A DNA stretch of 64,000 nt from CAVUCH01 sp963697705. Its GTDB lineage: Bacteria > Acidobacteriota > Vicinamibacteria > Vicinamibacterales > JAENWD01. Position 1 is the first letter of the stretch, and each line of letters opens with the position of its first letter. Location: contig CAVOPA010000017.1 of the NCBI GenBank assembly GCA_963697705.1, positions 1,364,001 to 1,428,000 on the forward strand. Direction: 5' to 3'. This document shows positions 42,369 to 51,193 of the stretch, piece by piece. The translations under genes and the position numbers were made by a program. Below the pieces are notes generated by a model. The model was not told where the DNA came from. It worked only from the letters and a program-made list of their open reading frames with translations, and did no database searches.

Positions 42369-42394
42369 GGCGTGGCGCCGGCATCGGGCGTCGT

Positions 42395-43239
42395 TCAGAC
42401 GGCGCGCAATCCCTTGGCCCTGAAGACGGCGCACGCCTGCTCGACCGCGTCCTGTGACGGCGGCTCGGCGGCGTCGAGCTGGTAGGTCAGTCCGAGCTGC
42501 GCCCACTTGTAGCGGCCCATCTGGTGGAAGGGCAGGACGTCTACGCGCTCGACGTTCCCGAGGGATGCCGCGAAGCCCGCCACGCCTTCGATCGTGGCCG
42601 GGTCGTCGGACCAGCCGGGCGCAAGAACGAACCGCACCCAGACGGGCCGCTTCGCGCGGCGAGGCGCCGCGCGAACGCCAGCGTCGGCCCGTTGTCCATC
42701 CCCGTCAGCCGCTCGTGGCGCTCGGGGTCCCAACCCTTGAGATCGAGCAGCACCACGTCGATCGCCTCGAGCTCCTCGTCGGTCAGGCGACCGCCGTAAT
42801 AGCCGTTCGTGTCGAGCGCAGTGTGGACGCCCATCTGCTTCGCCGCCGTGAGCAGCTTCACGGCGAATCGATCCTGCATCAAGGGCTCGCCGCCGCTCAG
42901 GGTAAAGCCACCGGACATGACGCGCAGGCCGTAGCGATATTTGCGCAGTTCCTCGACGGCCCTCGCGATGGTCACGGGTATGCCGTTGCGCATGGACCAC
43001 GTGTCGGGATTGTGGCAGTACAGGCAGCGCCACATGCACCCCGCCGTCCACGCGACGACGCGGATGCCGGGGCCATCGACCGCCGACCCGGTGGTAAAGG
43101 AGTGCAGGAACCCCATCTCGCCGGTGGCAAGCGCCGTCCTGACGTCCGACTCGGGGACGCCCTCCCCGAGATTGACGCGCAGCTCGTACGGGCTCTTGGC
43201 CCCGAGTGATACCTGCGCCGTACCTGCTTCGTCGGCCAT
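42395..43239 (-). pseudogene. pflA: pyruvate formate-lyase activating enzyme, frameshifted
   Basis: Glycyl-radical activating enzyme of the radical-SAM superfamily. The CxxxCxxC cluster motif is present in TAGCMWRCLYCHNPDTW near residue 55, followed by MSGGFTLSGGEPLMQ. ATG at 43239 has GGAGG at 5-base spacing. The frame breaks near 42650: the upstream frame reads RRLAARSGPSG and the true continuation, KRPVWVRFVLAPGWSDDPA to the stop at 42395, is in another frame. One missing base (GCGCG-AAGCGG, perhaps A3 to A2) explains it; total length is 3n+2. Apart from that the protein is full length and well conserved. It is downstream of pflB by 49 bp in the same operon. Confidence 0.9.
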
Positions 43240-43288
43240 TACTGCCTCCAGCGCTGGGGATCGCCGCCCGCCACTCATCGCCCGCCTC

Positions 43289-45545
43289 CTACGCCCCGTG
43301 GAAGGTGCGATTGATGACGTCCATCTGCTGCTCGCGCGTCAGCCGCACGAAGTTCACGGCGTACCCCGACACGCGGATCGTCAGGTGCGGGTACTTCTCC
43401 GGGTGATCCATCGCGTCCATGAGCGTCTCGCGATTCAGCACGTTCACGTTCATGTGATAGCCGGTGACTCCGAAGAACGCGTCGAGCAGGCTGGTGAGAT
43501 TGGTGATGCGATCCTCACCGGTCCGGCCGAGCCCGCTCGGCACGAGGCTCGCCGTGAGCGAGATGCCGTCGGCGGCATCGCGGTAGGGAATCTTCGCGAC
43601 CGATGCGGCCGCCGCGTGCAGCCCGTGGCTGTCGCGACCGTGCATCGGGTTCGCGCCGGGGGCGAACGGCTCTCCGAGCCGCCGGCCATCGGGCGTGTTG
43701 CCGGTCGCCTTGCCGTAGACGACGTTCGACGTGATCGTGAGGATCGACTGCGTGTGCACCGCATCACGATAGGTCGGATACTTCCGCAGCTTCTTCATGA
43801 ACGTGCTGACCACCCAGCTCGCGAGGTGGTCGACACGATTGTCGTTGTTCCCGAAGACCGGGAACTCACCCTCGGTCCGGTAGTCCGTGATCAGGCCGTT
43901 CTCGTCGCGCACCACGTGCACCTTCGCGTGCTTGATGGCCGAGAGGCTGTCGGCCACGACCGACATGCCCGCCATGCCGAACGCCATCGTACGCAGCGGC
44001 GCGTAGTCGTGCAGCGCCATCTCGAGCCGCTCGTACGCGTACTTGTCGTGCATGTAGTGGATGACGTTCATGGCGTTGACGTACACGCCTGCAAGCCAGT
44101 CCATCATCCGCTCGTACTTGCCGAGCACGTCGTCGAAATCGAGCACGTCGCCCGTGACGGGATCGAGCGCAGGGCCAATCTGCTCGCCGCTGATCTCGTC
44201 GCGGCCGCCGTTGATCGCGAAGAGCAGGCACTTCGCCAGGTTCGCTCGTGCACCGAAGAACTGCATCTGCTTGCCGACGCGCATCGGGGAGACGCAGCAC
44301 GCAATCGCACCGTCGTCGCCCCATGCCTGGCGCATCATCTCGTCACTCTCGAACTGTATCGAGCTCGTGTCGATGGCCACCTTGGCGGAGAACCGGCGGA
44401 AGGGCTCGGGCAGGCGAGGCGAGTACCAGATCGTGAGGTTCGGCTCCGGCGCAGGCCCCAGGGTGTAGAGCGTGTGGAGCATGCGGAAGCTCGTCTTGGT
44501 GACGAGAGACCGGCCGTCGTCGCCCATGCCCGCGATGGATTCGGTCACCCAGGTCGGGTCGCCGGCGAACAGCTCGTCGTACTCCGGCGTGCGCAGGAAG
44601 CGGACGATGCGCAGCTTGATGACGAAGTCGTCGATGATTTCCTGCGCCTGCTCCTCGTTGAGCGTGCCCTCGGCGAGGTCGCGCTGGAAGTAGACGTCGA
44701 GGAAGGTCGAGGTCCGCCCGAGCGACATGGCGGCGCCGTTCTGCTCCTTCACAGCGGCCAGGTACGCGAGGTAGAGCCACTGGACGGCCTCCTTGGCGTT
44801 CGCCGCCGGCCGCGAGATGTCGAAGCCGTAGCTCGCGGCCATCTGCTGCAGCTCCTTGAGCGCGCGGGTCTGCTCGGCCAGCTCCTCGCGATCGCGGATG
44901 ATCGGCATCGCTCGACATGTCCGCGTCGAGGGCGGCCTTCTCCTCCTGCTTGCGCGCGATGAGGCGCTGCACGCCATACAGCGCGACGCGCCGGTAGTCG
45001 CCGATGATCCGGCCGCGGCCGTACGCATCCGGCAGGCCGGTGAGGATGTGCGAGCTGCGGCAGCGGCGGATGTCGGCGGTGTAGGCGTCGAACACCCCTT
45101 CGTTGTGCGTCTTCCGGTACTTCGTGAACGCCTCGACGACGTGGGGATCCGGCGTGTAGCCGTAGGCCTTCAGCGCGCTGGCGACCATCCGGAACCCACC
45201 GTTCGGCATGATGGCGCGCTTCAAGGGCGCGTCGGTCTGGAGGCCGACGATCACCTCGTGCTCCCGATCGATGTAGCCCGGCGCGTGCGCCGTGATGGAG
45301 CTCGGGACCTGCGAAACGTCGAGGACGCCCTTGCGGCGTTCCTCGACGAACAGCGCGTTCAGCCTGTCCCAGATACCCTGCGTGCGTGCGGTCGGACCCG
45401 CAAGAAACGACTCGTCACCGTCGTACGGCTGGTAGTTCTGCTGGATGAAGTCTCGGACGTCGATCTCCTTCTGCCAGAGACCAGAGTGGAAGCCGCGCCA
45501 CGGAGCGGACTGGGGGGTCGTCGAGTGAGGGGTAACCGTCGCCAT
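43289..45545 (-). pseudogene. pflB: formate C-acetyltransferase (pyruvate formate-lyase), frameshifted
   Basis: Glycyl-radical enzyme converting pyruvate and CoA to formate and acetyl-CoA. The active-site Cys pair is in AIACCVSPMRVGKQ and the glycyl radical loop in RVSGYAVNFVRLT near the C-terminus; overall it is close to the E. coli enzyme and about 751 residues after correction. ATG at 45545 follows AAAGGA. The frame breaks near 44910: the 5' part reads ALDADMSSD, and from IIRDREELAEQTRAL onward the protein continues in another frame. One extra base near AGCGATGCC explains it (length 3n+1). Both parts are otherwise intact, so this is a recent lesion or a sequence error. Confidence 0.92.
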
Positions 45546-45692
45546 CGTTTTGTCCTTTGCTGTGTTCGCCATCGCCACGGGGGCTGGTCGCATCCAGAGC
45601 CGCGTTTCAACCCTGCGAGGCAGCGCACAGCCGTTTGCCGAAGTTCCGCCGGCAGCGACGAGGCGCTGCCGTCTACACGACGCGCCGCTCTG

Positions 45693-46890
45693 TCAGACGT
45701 GCGCGGCAGCCAGGCCGAGCAGCCTGCCGGTGTGCCGCGCAATCATCAGTTCCTCGTTCGTGGGGATCACCCAGGCGGACACGCCAGCAGCGGGCGTCGA
45801 GATGCGGTGCTCGCGGCGCACGTTGGCCGCGCCGTCGAGCTCGACACCGAGCCACGCGCACGCGTCGCAGATCCGGCGCCGGATCTCGGGCGAGTTCTCG
45901 CCGATGCCGGCCGTGAACACCAGCGCGTCCAGACCGCCGAGCGCAGCAGCCAGTGCGCCGACCTCCTTGGCTGCGCGATAGACGAAGTAATCCACCGCGA
46001 GGCGCGCGGCCGGGTCATCGCTGCCCAGCAGATCGCGCATGTCGTTGCTGATCCCCGAGATGCCGATCAGACCCGACTTCTTGTAGAGCATCGTCTCCAC
46101 CTCGCGCGCAGACAGGCCGACCGTCTGGAACAAGTGGAGGATCACGCCCGGATCGACCGCGCCAGGCCGCGTGCCCATGCAGATGCCGTCGAGGGCGGTA
46201 AAGCCCAGCGTGCTGTCGATGCTCTTGCGCTGCTTCATCGCGCAGAGGCTGGCCCCGCTGCCCAGGTGAGCGACGATCACGCGGCCGTCGGCGATCTCAG
46301 GCGCGACCTCGGGCAGGACCGAGGCGATGTACCTGGTACGACAGGCCGTGGAATCCGTACCGCTGCACGCCAGACTCGCGGATCTCGCGCGGCAGCGGCA
46401 CGACGGTGGCGACCTCCGGCTGTCCGCGATGAAAGCTCGTGTCGAAGCAGGCGACCTGCGGAACACCTGGAAGCCGTTCGGCCACCGCGTCGATGGCCGC
46501 AAGGTTGTAGGGCTGGTGAAGGGGCGCGAGCGGCACCAGCCGCCGCAGTTCCTCCAGGACCTCGGGTGTGACGATGGTCGGCGAGGCGAAGCGGGCGCCG
46601 CCGTGGACGACGCGGTGGCCGACGCCGAGCACACGTGACCCACCGTAGCGGGCGCGAAGCCACCCCGCCAGTGCCTCGATGGCCGCCCGCCCGTCGCGCA
46701 CGGACGCGTCGAGGCTCTCGTCGAAGACCTTGGTCCCGCTCTCGTCCTTCACGGACATGCGAGGCGAGGTTCCGATTCCCTCGATCTGCCCCCGCGCTTC
46801 GAGCCGCCAGGCCTCGACCTGGGGCCGGCGATAGACGCAGAACTTCAGGCTCGACGATCCGGCGTTGAGGACGAGCGCGAAATCGTCCAT
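45693..46890 (-). pseudogene. ackA: acetate kinase, frameshifted
   Basis: Converts acetyl phosphate and ADP to acetate and ATP. The N-terminal signature LVLNAGSSSLKFCVY, the middle GVGHRVVHGGARF, and the C-terminal GIGENSPEIRRRI are all present; about 398 residues when corrected. ATG at 46890 follows GGAGG. The frame breaks near 46330: the 5' part ends RYGFHGLSYQ, and the continuation YIASVLPEVAPEIADGRVIV is in another frame. An extra G in CAGGTAC (expected CAGTAC) explains it; length is 3n+1. It lies between pta and pflB in the same operon. Confidence 0.92.
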
Positions 46891-46927
46891 GGTTGGCGCC
46901 TCCATGCGGCTCGGTGACCCATGCCTC

Positions 46928-46984
46928 GTGGGGCAGGGCTTCAGCCCTGCAGACGGTGCGAGCAGGCCTGAAGGCCTGCCCCAC
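46928..46984. repeat. core hairpin related to the 130-bp elements
   Basis: This 57-bp segment in the pta-ackA gap matches the hairpin core of the elements at 3857 and 13479: GTGGGGCAGGGCTTCAGCCC on the left and GGCCTGAAGGCCTGCCCCAC on the right, with a different, shorter centre. The outer inverted ends of the 130-bp elements are absent. It may fold in the pta-ackA transcript and affect the relative amounts of the two products. Confidence 0.8.
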
Positions 46985-47038
46985 AACTGACGCGGCACAG
47001 GCCTGCAGGCTCATAGCCTGTCGGCTGAGCGTGTGCCG

Positions 47039-47983
47039 CTACACCCCAACCTGAATCGTCTTCCGCCGCGCGTGTGCCGCGAGCATTGCGACGCCGCAGC
47101 TCGCGATGCGCGACCGCACGCTGTCCGCGCGGCTGGTCAGGATGATCGGCACCCGCGCGCCCAGCACGAGGCCGGCGCTGTCGGCGTTGGCCAGGAAGCT
47201 CAGTTGCTTCGCGAGGATGTTGCCGGCTTCCAGGTCGGGTACGAGCAGGATGTCGGGATCGCCCGCCACCTCGGACGTAATGCCCTTCGTCTTCGCCGCC
47301 TCGCGGCTGATCGCGTTGTCGAAGGCCAGCGGACCGTCCAGGATCCCCTGCGTGATCTGTTTCCGGTCGGCCATCTTGCAGAGGCACGCCGCGTCGATCG
47401 TGGCGGGCATCTTCGACGTGACGGTTTCGACCGCCGCGAGGATTGCCACCTTCGGCCGCTCGACGCCGAGCAGCACCGCGAGATCGATGGCGTTCTGGCA
47501 GATGTCGACCTTGTCTTCCAGCGCCGGCGCGATGTTGATCGCCGCGTCGGTCACGATGAGGACCTTGTGGTAGGTGGGCACGTCCATGAGGAAGACGTGG
47601 CTGATCCGGCGCCCGGTGCGCAGCCCGGTCTCACGCGCGACCACGGCGCCCAGGAGCTCGTCGGTGTGCAGGCTGCCCTTCATCAGCAGCTCCGCCTCAC
47701 CCTCGCGCACGAGGGCGACGGCTTTCGCCGCCGCGGCGTGACTGTGCGGGGCGTCGACCACATGTACGCCGCGGATATCGATCTTGTGCGCCTCGGCGAC
47801 CTCTTCGATCTTCGCGGCGGGCCCCACGAGGATTGGCCTAATCAGCCCCTTCTGGCCAGCCTCCACCGCCGCGGCGAGGGCCGACTGCTCGCAGGGATGC
47901 GCCACGGCGGTGGCAATCGGCTCGAGACCGCGACACCGCACGAGCAACTGTTCGTATTTTCCTGTTCCGGTTTCTGTTGGCAT
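47039..47983 (-). CDS. pta: phosphate acetyl/butyryltransferase
   Basis: A 314-residue single-domain enzyme of the PTA_PTB family, of phosphotransbutyrylase length rather than the long E. coli-type Pta. Typical segments are AELLMKGSLHTDELLGAVV, ISHVFLMDVPTYHKVLIVTD and PDILLVPDLEAGNILAKQL. It transfers acyl groups from CoA to phosphate, feeding acetate kinase. It is intact and is the first gene of the pta-ackA-pflB-pflA operon. Acetyl is the likely acyl group because of the neighbours, but butyryl cannot be excluded. Confidence 0.9.
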   Translation of the reverse strand: MPTETGTGKYEQLLVRCRGLEPIATAVAHPCEQSALAAAVEAGQKGLIRPILVGPAAKIEEVAEAHKIDIRGVHVVDAPHSHAAAAKAVALVREGEAELLMKGSLHTDELLGAVVARETGLRTGRRISHVFLMDVPTYHKVLIVTDAAINIAPALEDKVDICQNAIDLAVLLGVERPKVAILAAVETVTSKMPATIDAACLCKMADRKQITQGILDGPLAFDNAISREAAKTKGITSEVAGDPDILLVPDLEAGNILAKQLSFLANADSAGLVLGARVPIILTSRADSVRSRIASCGVAMLAAHARRKTIQVGV

Positions 47984-47999
47984 GGTGCCTCGCGCGCGA

Positions 48000-48122
48000 C
48001 TACCGGGGCCGGCGGAGTGCCGCGGTCCCGGTCTCCTTGACGAAAAACGTGAGAACGACCGCGATGACGACGCCAGAGAGCAGCGGCTCGAACGTCGTCT
48101 GGTAGTGCGCGAGCGTCAGCGT
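48000..48122 (-). pseudogene. C-terminal remnant of a membrane transporter, possibly MFS
   Basis: On the minus strand this stretch reads TLAHYQTTFEPLLSGVVIAV and continues as a hydrophobic helix ending in FVKETGTAALRRPR. That looks like the last helix and the charged tail (KETG) of a major-facilitator-type transporter. The sequence just upstream in the same frame is unlike a membrane protein, so the rest of the gene is gone. It lies 16 bp upstream of pta. Confidence 0.5.
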
Positions 48123-48469
48123 GCTCGCGCCGCGCCGGTGCGACGGATATCGTCCCTCGCGATCAGGACGCCCGCCACGCCTTGACCGCCCCGTAGGAGC
48201 AGCGCTCGATGCTGGTCCCGTGGTCACGCGTCTCGTCCTTCATACTGGCCCTTCTGTGATCGTAGCCACACGTGCAGCTGCGGACCTCTGGAGCACGCCG
48301 TGTACCGCCGCCCCGCTGGCCCACCGCACCAGGACCCACCCTGTAAGTAGTTGGCCAGTCGAGAATTTCCGTCTGACGCCGCTCTGATGACGAGCCGGTA
48401 AACTCCGCCCGGCCGGACCACGCACGAAATGCCGGAGAAGCGGAACGCAGTAACCGTCGAGCCGCGTTT
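48123..48469. other. intergenic region upstream of pta
   Basis: No gene is supported. It lies between the transporter remnant and a secreted protein gene that runs in the same direction. A promoter for pta is expected here or just inside the remnant, but none could be assigned with confidence. Confidence 0.35.
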
Positions 48470-49009
48470 TTACTTGCGCCGCTCGAGGCTCACCGCCCGT
48501 TCGCGGGTCAGCGTCACCTCGATGCGGTCGCCGACGTGCAGCCCGTTCAGCAGCCGCTTGTCGATCACGGCGCGCACTCCTCTCATGCCGCCGGCTGTCC
48601 GATAGGTGACGAAGAGGCCCTGCGGGTCGATTTCTTCGATCGTCACCACCGCCTTGTGCTGGCCGACAATGTGGGAGCGGCCGGCCTTCTTCGCGTCTTC
48701 CGTCGTGTCGCGTGGCTCGCTCAGGGGCGCGTTCGGCCGGACCTGCACGATCACCGATTCGACGTAGCGGACGGTGACGGTGTCGCCGCGCTGGAGGCTC
48801 TCGAACTCCTTGAGCGAGGGATCCACGGACACGGTCAGGAACTGGTTGTTGTCCCCCCGCAGGTTCAGCAGCCGGCTGCCTCGATCGATCTGGTCCACGG
48901 TGGCAGTGACGGTCGTCTCATGGGTCACCACGTTGGGCGCCTGCGCGCCCGGGAGAGCGGCGCACAACACGAGCACCGCCAGCAATACGGCATGGAACTG
49001 TCTGGCCAT
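48470..49009 (-). CDS. exported protein of unknown function
   Basis: A 179-residue protein with a signal peptide (VLLAVLVLCAALPGAQA about residues 8-24). The mature part shows two similar beta-rich halves: TVTATVDQIDRGSRLLNLRG with VDPSLKEFESLQRGDTVTVR, and KAVVTIEEIDPQGLFVTYRT with IDKRLLNGLHVGDRIEVTLT. It appears to be an internal duplication of a small OB- or DUF5666-like periplasmic domain. I cannot give a function. Confidence 0.7.
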   Translation of the reverse strand: MARQFHAVLLAVLVLCAALPGAQAPNVVTHETTVTATVDQIDRGSRLLNLRGDNNQFLTVSVDPSLKEFESLQRGDTVTVRYVESVIVQVRPNAPLSEPRDTTEDAKKAGRSHIVGQHKAVVTIEEIDPQGLFVTYRTAGGMRGVRAVIDKRLLNGLHVGDRIEVTLTRERAVSLERRK

Positions 49010-49516
49010 GGGTCGACCCTTTTCCCAGCCGACCGCGGAGGCGGTCGCACGTGTGGCGGGGGTTTACACGGTCACGTTTCGTCCGAAATCTCGGAGTTCC
49101 TCCGGTCGGACGGAGCGTGCGACGCGGCACGCACTGCGCCCGCCGCGCAAATGCGTCGCCAAGTACCGATGTCTCAGCACTTAGCGCGCCAGGAACAGCG
49201 AAACGCCCCTCGGCACGGTTGTTCCTCTCACGCGTGACGGCCGCCGGCGGACGCACCGGGGTGGCACTACAGGGTGAAGAAAAAGGCACCCTACATGAAG
49301 AATGCAGGATGACGAATGTAGGATTTGGCCGGGTTTCTACATCCGGCATCCGACATCCGGCATTCAGGCGTCGGTTTTTCAGCAGCCTGCTAACCGCTCG
49401 TCGGCGGGGAGCGGACCTGCGGCTTTCGGCACCGGTGATCCAGGCAACACCGAGATGCGTGTGGCTCTATCGCCTCGCGGCGGACTGTCGTCGTCCGCGC
49501 CGAGCAGAGCGTGACC
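49010..49516. other. divergent intergenic region with snapback repeat
   Basis: No gene is supported in these 507 bp. Positions 49299-49366 form a hairpin-like array: AATGCAGGAT, GACGAATGTAGGAT on the left and ACATCCGGCATCCGACATCC, GGCATTC on the right. Confidence 0.45.
49299..49366. repeat. snapback hairpin of GAATGTAGGAT-type units
   Basis: Degenerate short units of the type GAATGNAGGAT on the left face their complements ATCCGACATCCGGCATTC on the right across about 20 bases. Its construction is like the arrays at 28763, 51137 and 63231, with different unit sequence. Confidence 0.55.
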
Positions 49517-50164
49517 ATGACTGACACCCGGCGCCGCGTGCTCGATCCCGTCGAGCGTGTGTCCGAGGTGTTGTTCGGCCTGATCATGGTGCTGACGTTC
49601 ACCGGTTCGGTGAGCGTCGCCGACGCCGGCCGTGCCGAGGTGCGCGAGATGCTCGTCGGTGCCCTGGGCTGCAATCTCGCCTGGGGAATCGTCGACGCCG
49701 CCATGTACGTGATTTCGAGCGTGCTGACGCGCGCGCGCGGCCTCGAGGTGCTGAGGCTGGTGCGTGCGGCCGATCCCGAGCACGCCCGGGCAGCGATCGC
49801 CGCGGCCACCTCAGCGTTCATCCCGGTTCCGCTGACCGCAGCCACGGTAGAATCCCTTCGGCAGGAGCTGGTCACGGCACCCGTTGCTCCCGATCGCGTC
49901 CGGCTGACCGCCGCAGACGCCAGGGGGGCGGTTTCCGTGTTCCTGCTGGTTTTCCTGTCGACGTTTCCCGTTGCCATCCCCTTCCTCGTGTTCGGCGACA
50001 TCGGTCGTGCGATGCGCGTCTCGAACGCCATCGCGGTCGCGTTGCTGTGCGGGGGCGGGTACTCGCTCGGGCGGTACGGCGGGCTGAGTCCCTGGCGGAC
50101 GGCTGGAGCACTGGCTGCGCTGGGGATCACCCTCGTGGGAATCACCATTGCGCTCGGCGGGTGA
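49517..50164 (+). CDS. VIT/CCC1-like membrane protein
   Basis: A 215-residue membrane protein (two more residues if GTG at 49511 is used). About five helices are seen, the first in VLFGLIMVLTFTGSVSVADA and the second in LVGALGCNLAWGIVDAAMYV, resembling the VIT1/CCC1 transporter superfamily. That family moves Fe2+ or Mn2+ into stores in eukaryotes; in bacteria most are uncharacterised. The central soluble part (REVLR-type to VAPDRVRLTAADA) is short. It is followed 28 bp later by an exported protein gene, probably cotranscribed. Confidence 0.7.
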   Translation: MTDTRRRVLDPVERVSEVLFGLIMVLTFTGSVSVADAGRAEVREMLVGALGCNLAWGIVDAAMYVISSVLTRARGLEVLRLVRAADPEHARAAIAAATSAFIPVPLTAATVESLRQELVTAPVAPDRVRLTAADARGAVSVFLLVFLSTFPVAIPFLVFGDIGRAMRVSNAIAVALLCGGGYSLGRYGGLSPWRTAGALAALGITLVGITIALGG

Positions 50165-50192
50165 GCGACGTCAGCGCGGCGGGGAGTCGATC

Positions 50193-51140
50193 GTGAGAAG
50201 CGCAATCAGTGTGGCGATGGTCCTGATCGCGGTGGTGGCCGCAGGCAGAGGTGCGTTCGCGCAGGACGGACAACCGACTGCGGCGGCCGTCGTGAGCCCG
50301 GTCACCGGCAGCGCTTCGGCGTTCCAGGGCGAGGAAGCGGCGGACACCCCGGCGGACCTCGATGCGGCGGTGGCAGACGCAGCACTCCTCCCGCAGGTGC
50401 CCGGCGGGGTAGCGCCGGCGAGCGAACGAAAGCCGGCGCTCGTCGTGTCCGAGGACGTCGTGGCGCGCGCGGCGGCCGCCGCAGGCCAGGATGCTCCGGC
50501 GGTCGGACACGGGACGAGCCGCGGCGGGGTCGCGTGGGGACCGCTCTTCCGGCAGTCGGTCGCGATGCTGCTGACGCAGCACGCGTACAGGGCGGCGTTC
50601 GAGGACGGCACGTGGGACGAGACGACGCGTGGCCCGTTCTGGGACGACTACGTCAACTCGGCCAAGACCCTGTGCTGTTGGGACGACGGAGACAAGTTCA
50701 CGACGAACTACCTGTTCCACCCGATGATGGGATCGACCTCGGCGTTCGTTTTTGCCAACAACCACAGGTCGTCGCAGCGCGCCCCGGTTGGAAAGAGCCG
50801 TACCTACTGGGTGAACAAGACCAAGGCGATGGCCTACGCCACCGCGTACAGCGCCTACTTCGAAATCGGGCCGGTGCTGTCCGAGTCGGCGATTGGCAAC
50901 GTGGGCCTCACGCCAGGCCAGCAGACTTGGGGCGATGTGGTGATCACGCCAGCGGTCGGGACGGCAATCTCAGTCGGCGAGGACTTTCTGCTCGCCCACG
51001 TGATCGGGAAAGTGGATCGCCGCAGTCACGCCTGGGGCATCGCGCTGGCGCTCCTCCTGAACCCGACGCGCTCGGTCGCGAACGTCTTCGCGGTGAAGGC
51101 GCCGTGGAGCGCTCCGGCATGGGCCGCCAAGTATCGTTGA
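50193..51140 (+). CDS. exported protein, DUF3943-like
   Basis: A 315-residue protein from a GTG at 50193 (frame open back to 50148), which leads directly into a signal peptide ending in GAFAQ. An Ala-rich linker spans about residues 25-105. The rest reads WDDYVNSAKTLCCWDDGDKF, TTNYLFHPMMGSTSAFVFAN and later a WGDVVITPAVGTAISVGEDF stretch, a layout like DUF3943-type outer-membrane-associated proteins (buried HP-x-G-S motif, then TPxxG). The function is unknown. It converges on the next gene, and an 11-bp perfect inverted repeat follows the stop. Confidence 0.7.
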   Translation: MRSAISVAMVLIAVVAAGRGAFAQDGQPTAAAVVSPVTGSASAFQGEEAADTPADLDAAVADAALLPQVPGGVAPASERKPALVVSEDVVARAAAAAGQDAPAVGHGTSRGGVAWGPLFRQSVAMLLTQHAYRAAFEDGTWDETTRGPFWDDYVNSAKTLCCWDDGDKFTTNYLFHPMMGSTSAFVFANNHRSSQRAPVGKSRTYWVNKTKAMAYATAYSAYFEIGPVLSESAIGNVGLTPGQQTWGDVVITPAVGTAISVGEDFLLAHVIGKVDRRSHAWGIALALLLNPTRSVANVFAVKAPWSAPAWAAKYR

Positions 51141-51192
51141 CCGTCGACCGTCAACACTGAACGATCAACGGTCGACGGTGAACGGCCGACGA
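51137..51192. terminator. bidirectional hairpin between convergent genes
   Basis: A perfect 11-bp inverted repeat, CCGTCGACCGT at 51141-51151 and ACGGTCGACGG at 51168-51178, with a 16-base loop, lies directly between two converging stop codons (51140 and 51194). It is extended by related GTTGA/TGAACGG units. There is no T-run, so a Rho-independent role is not certain, but the place suits a shared transcript end. Confidence 0.65.
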
Positions 51193-51193
51193 A

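Noticed and set aside
44895..44925. Programmed frameshift in pflB
   Set aside because: No slippery heptamer or evident downstream structure, and neighbouring genes have similar simple indels, so mutation or error is more likely.
42941..44962. A 673-codon open frame on the plus strand
   Set aside because: Antisense to pflB, which is unmistakable on the other strand despite its frameshift.
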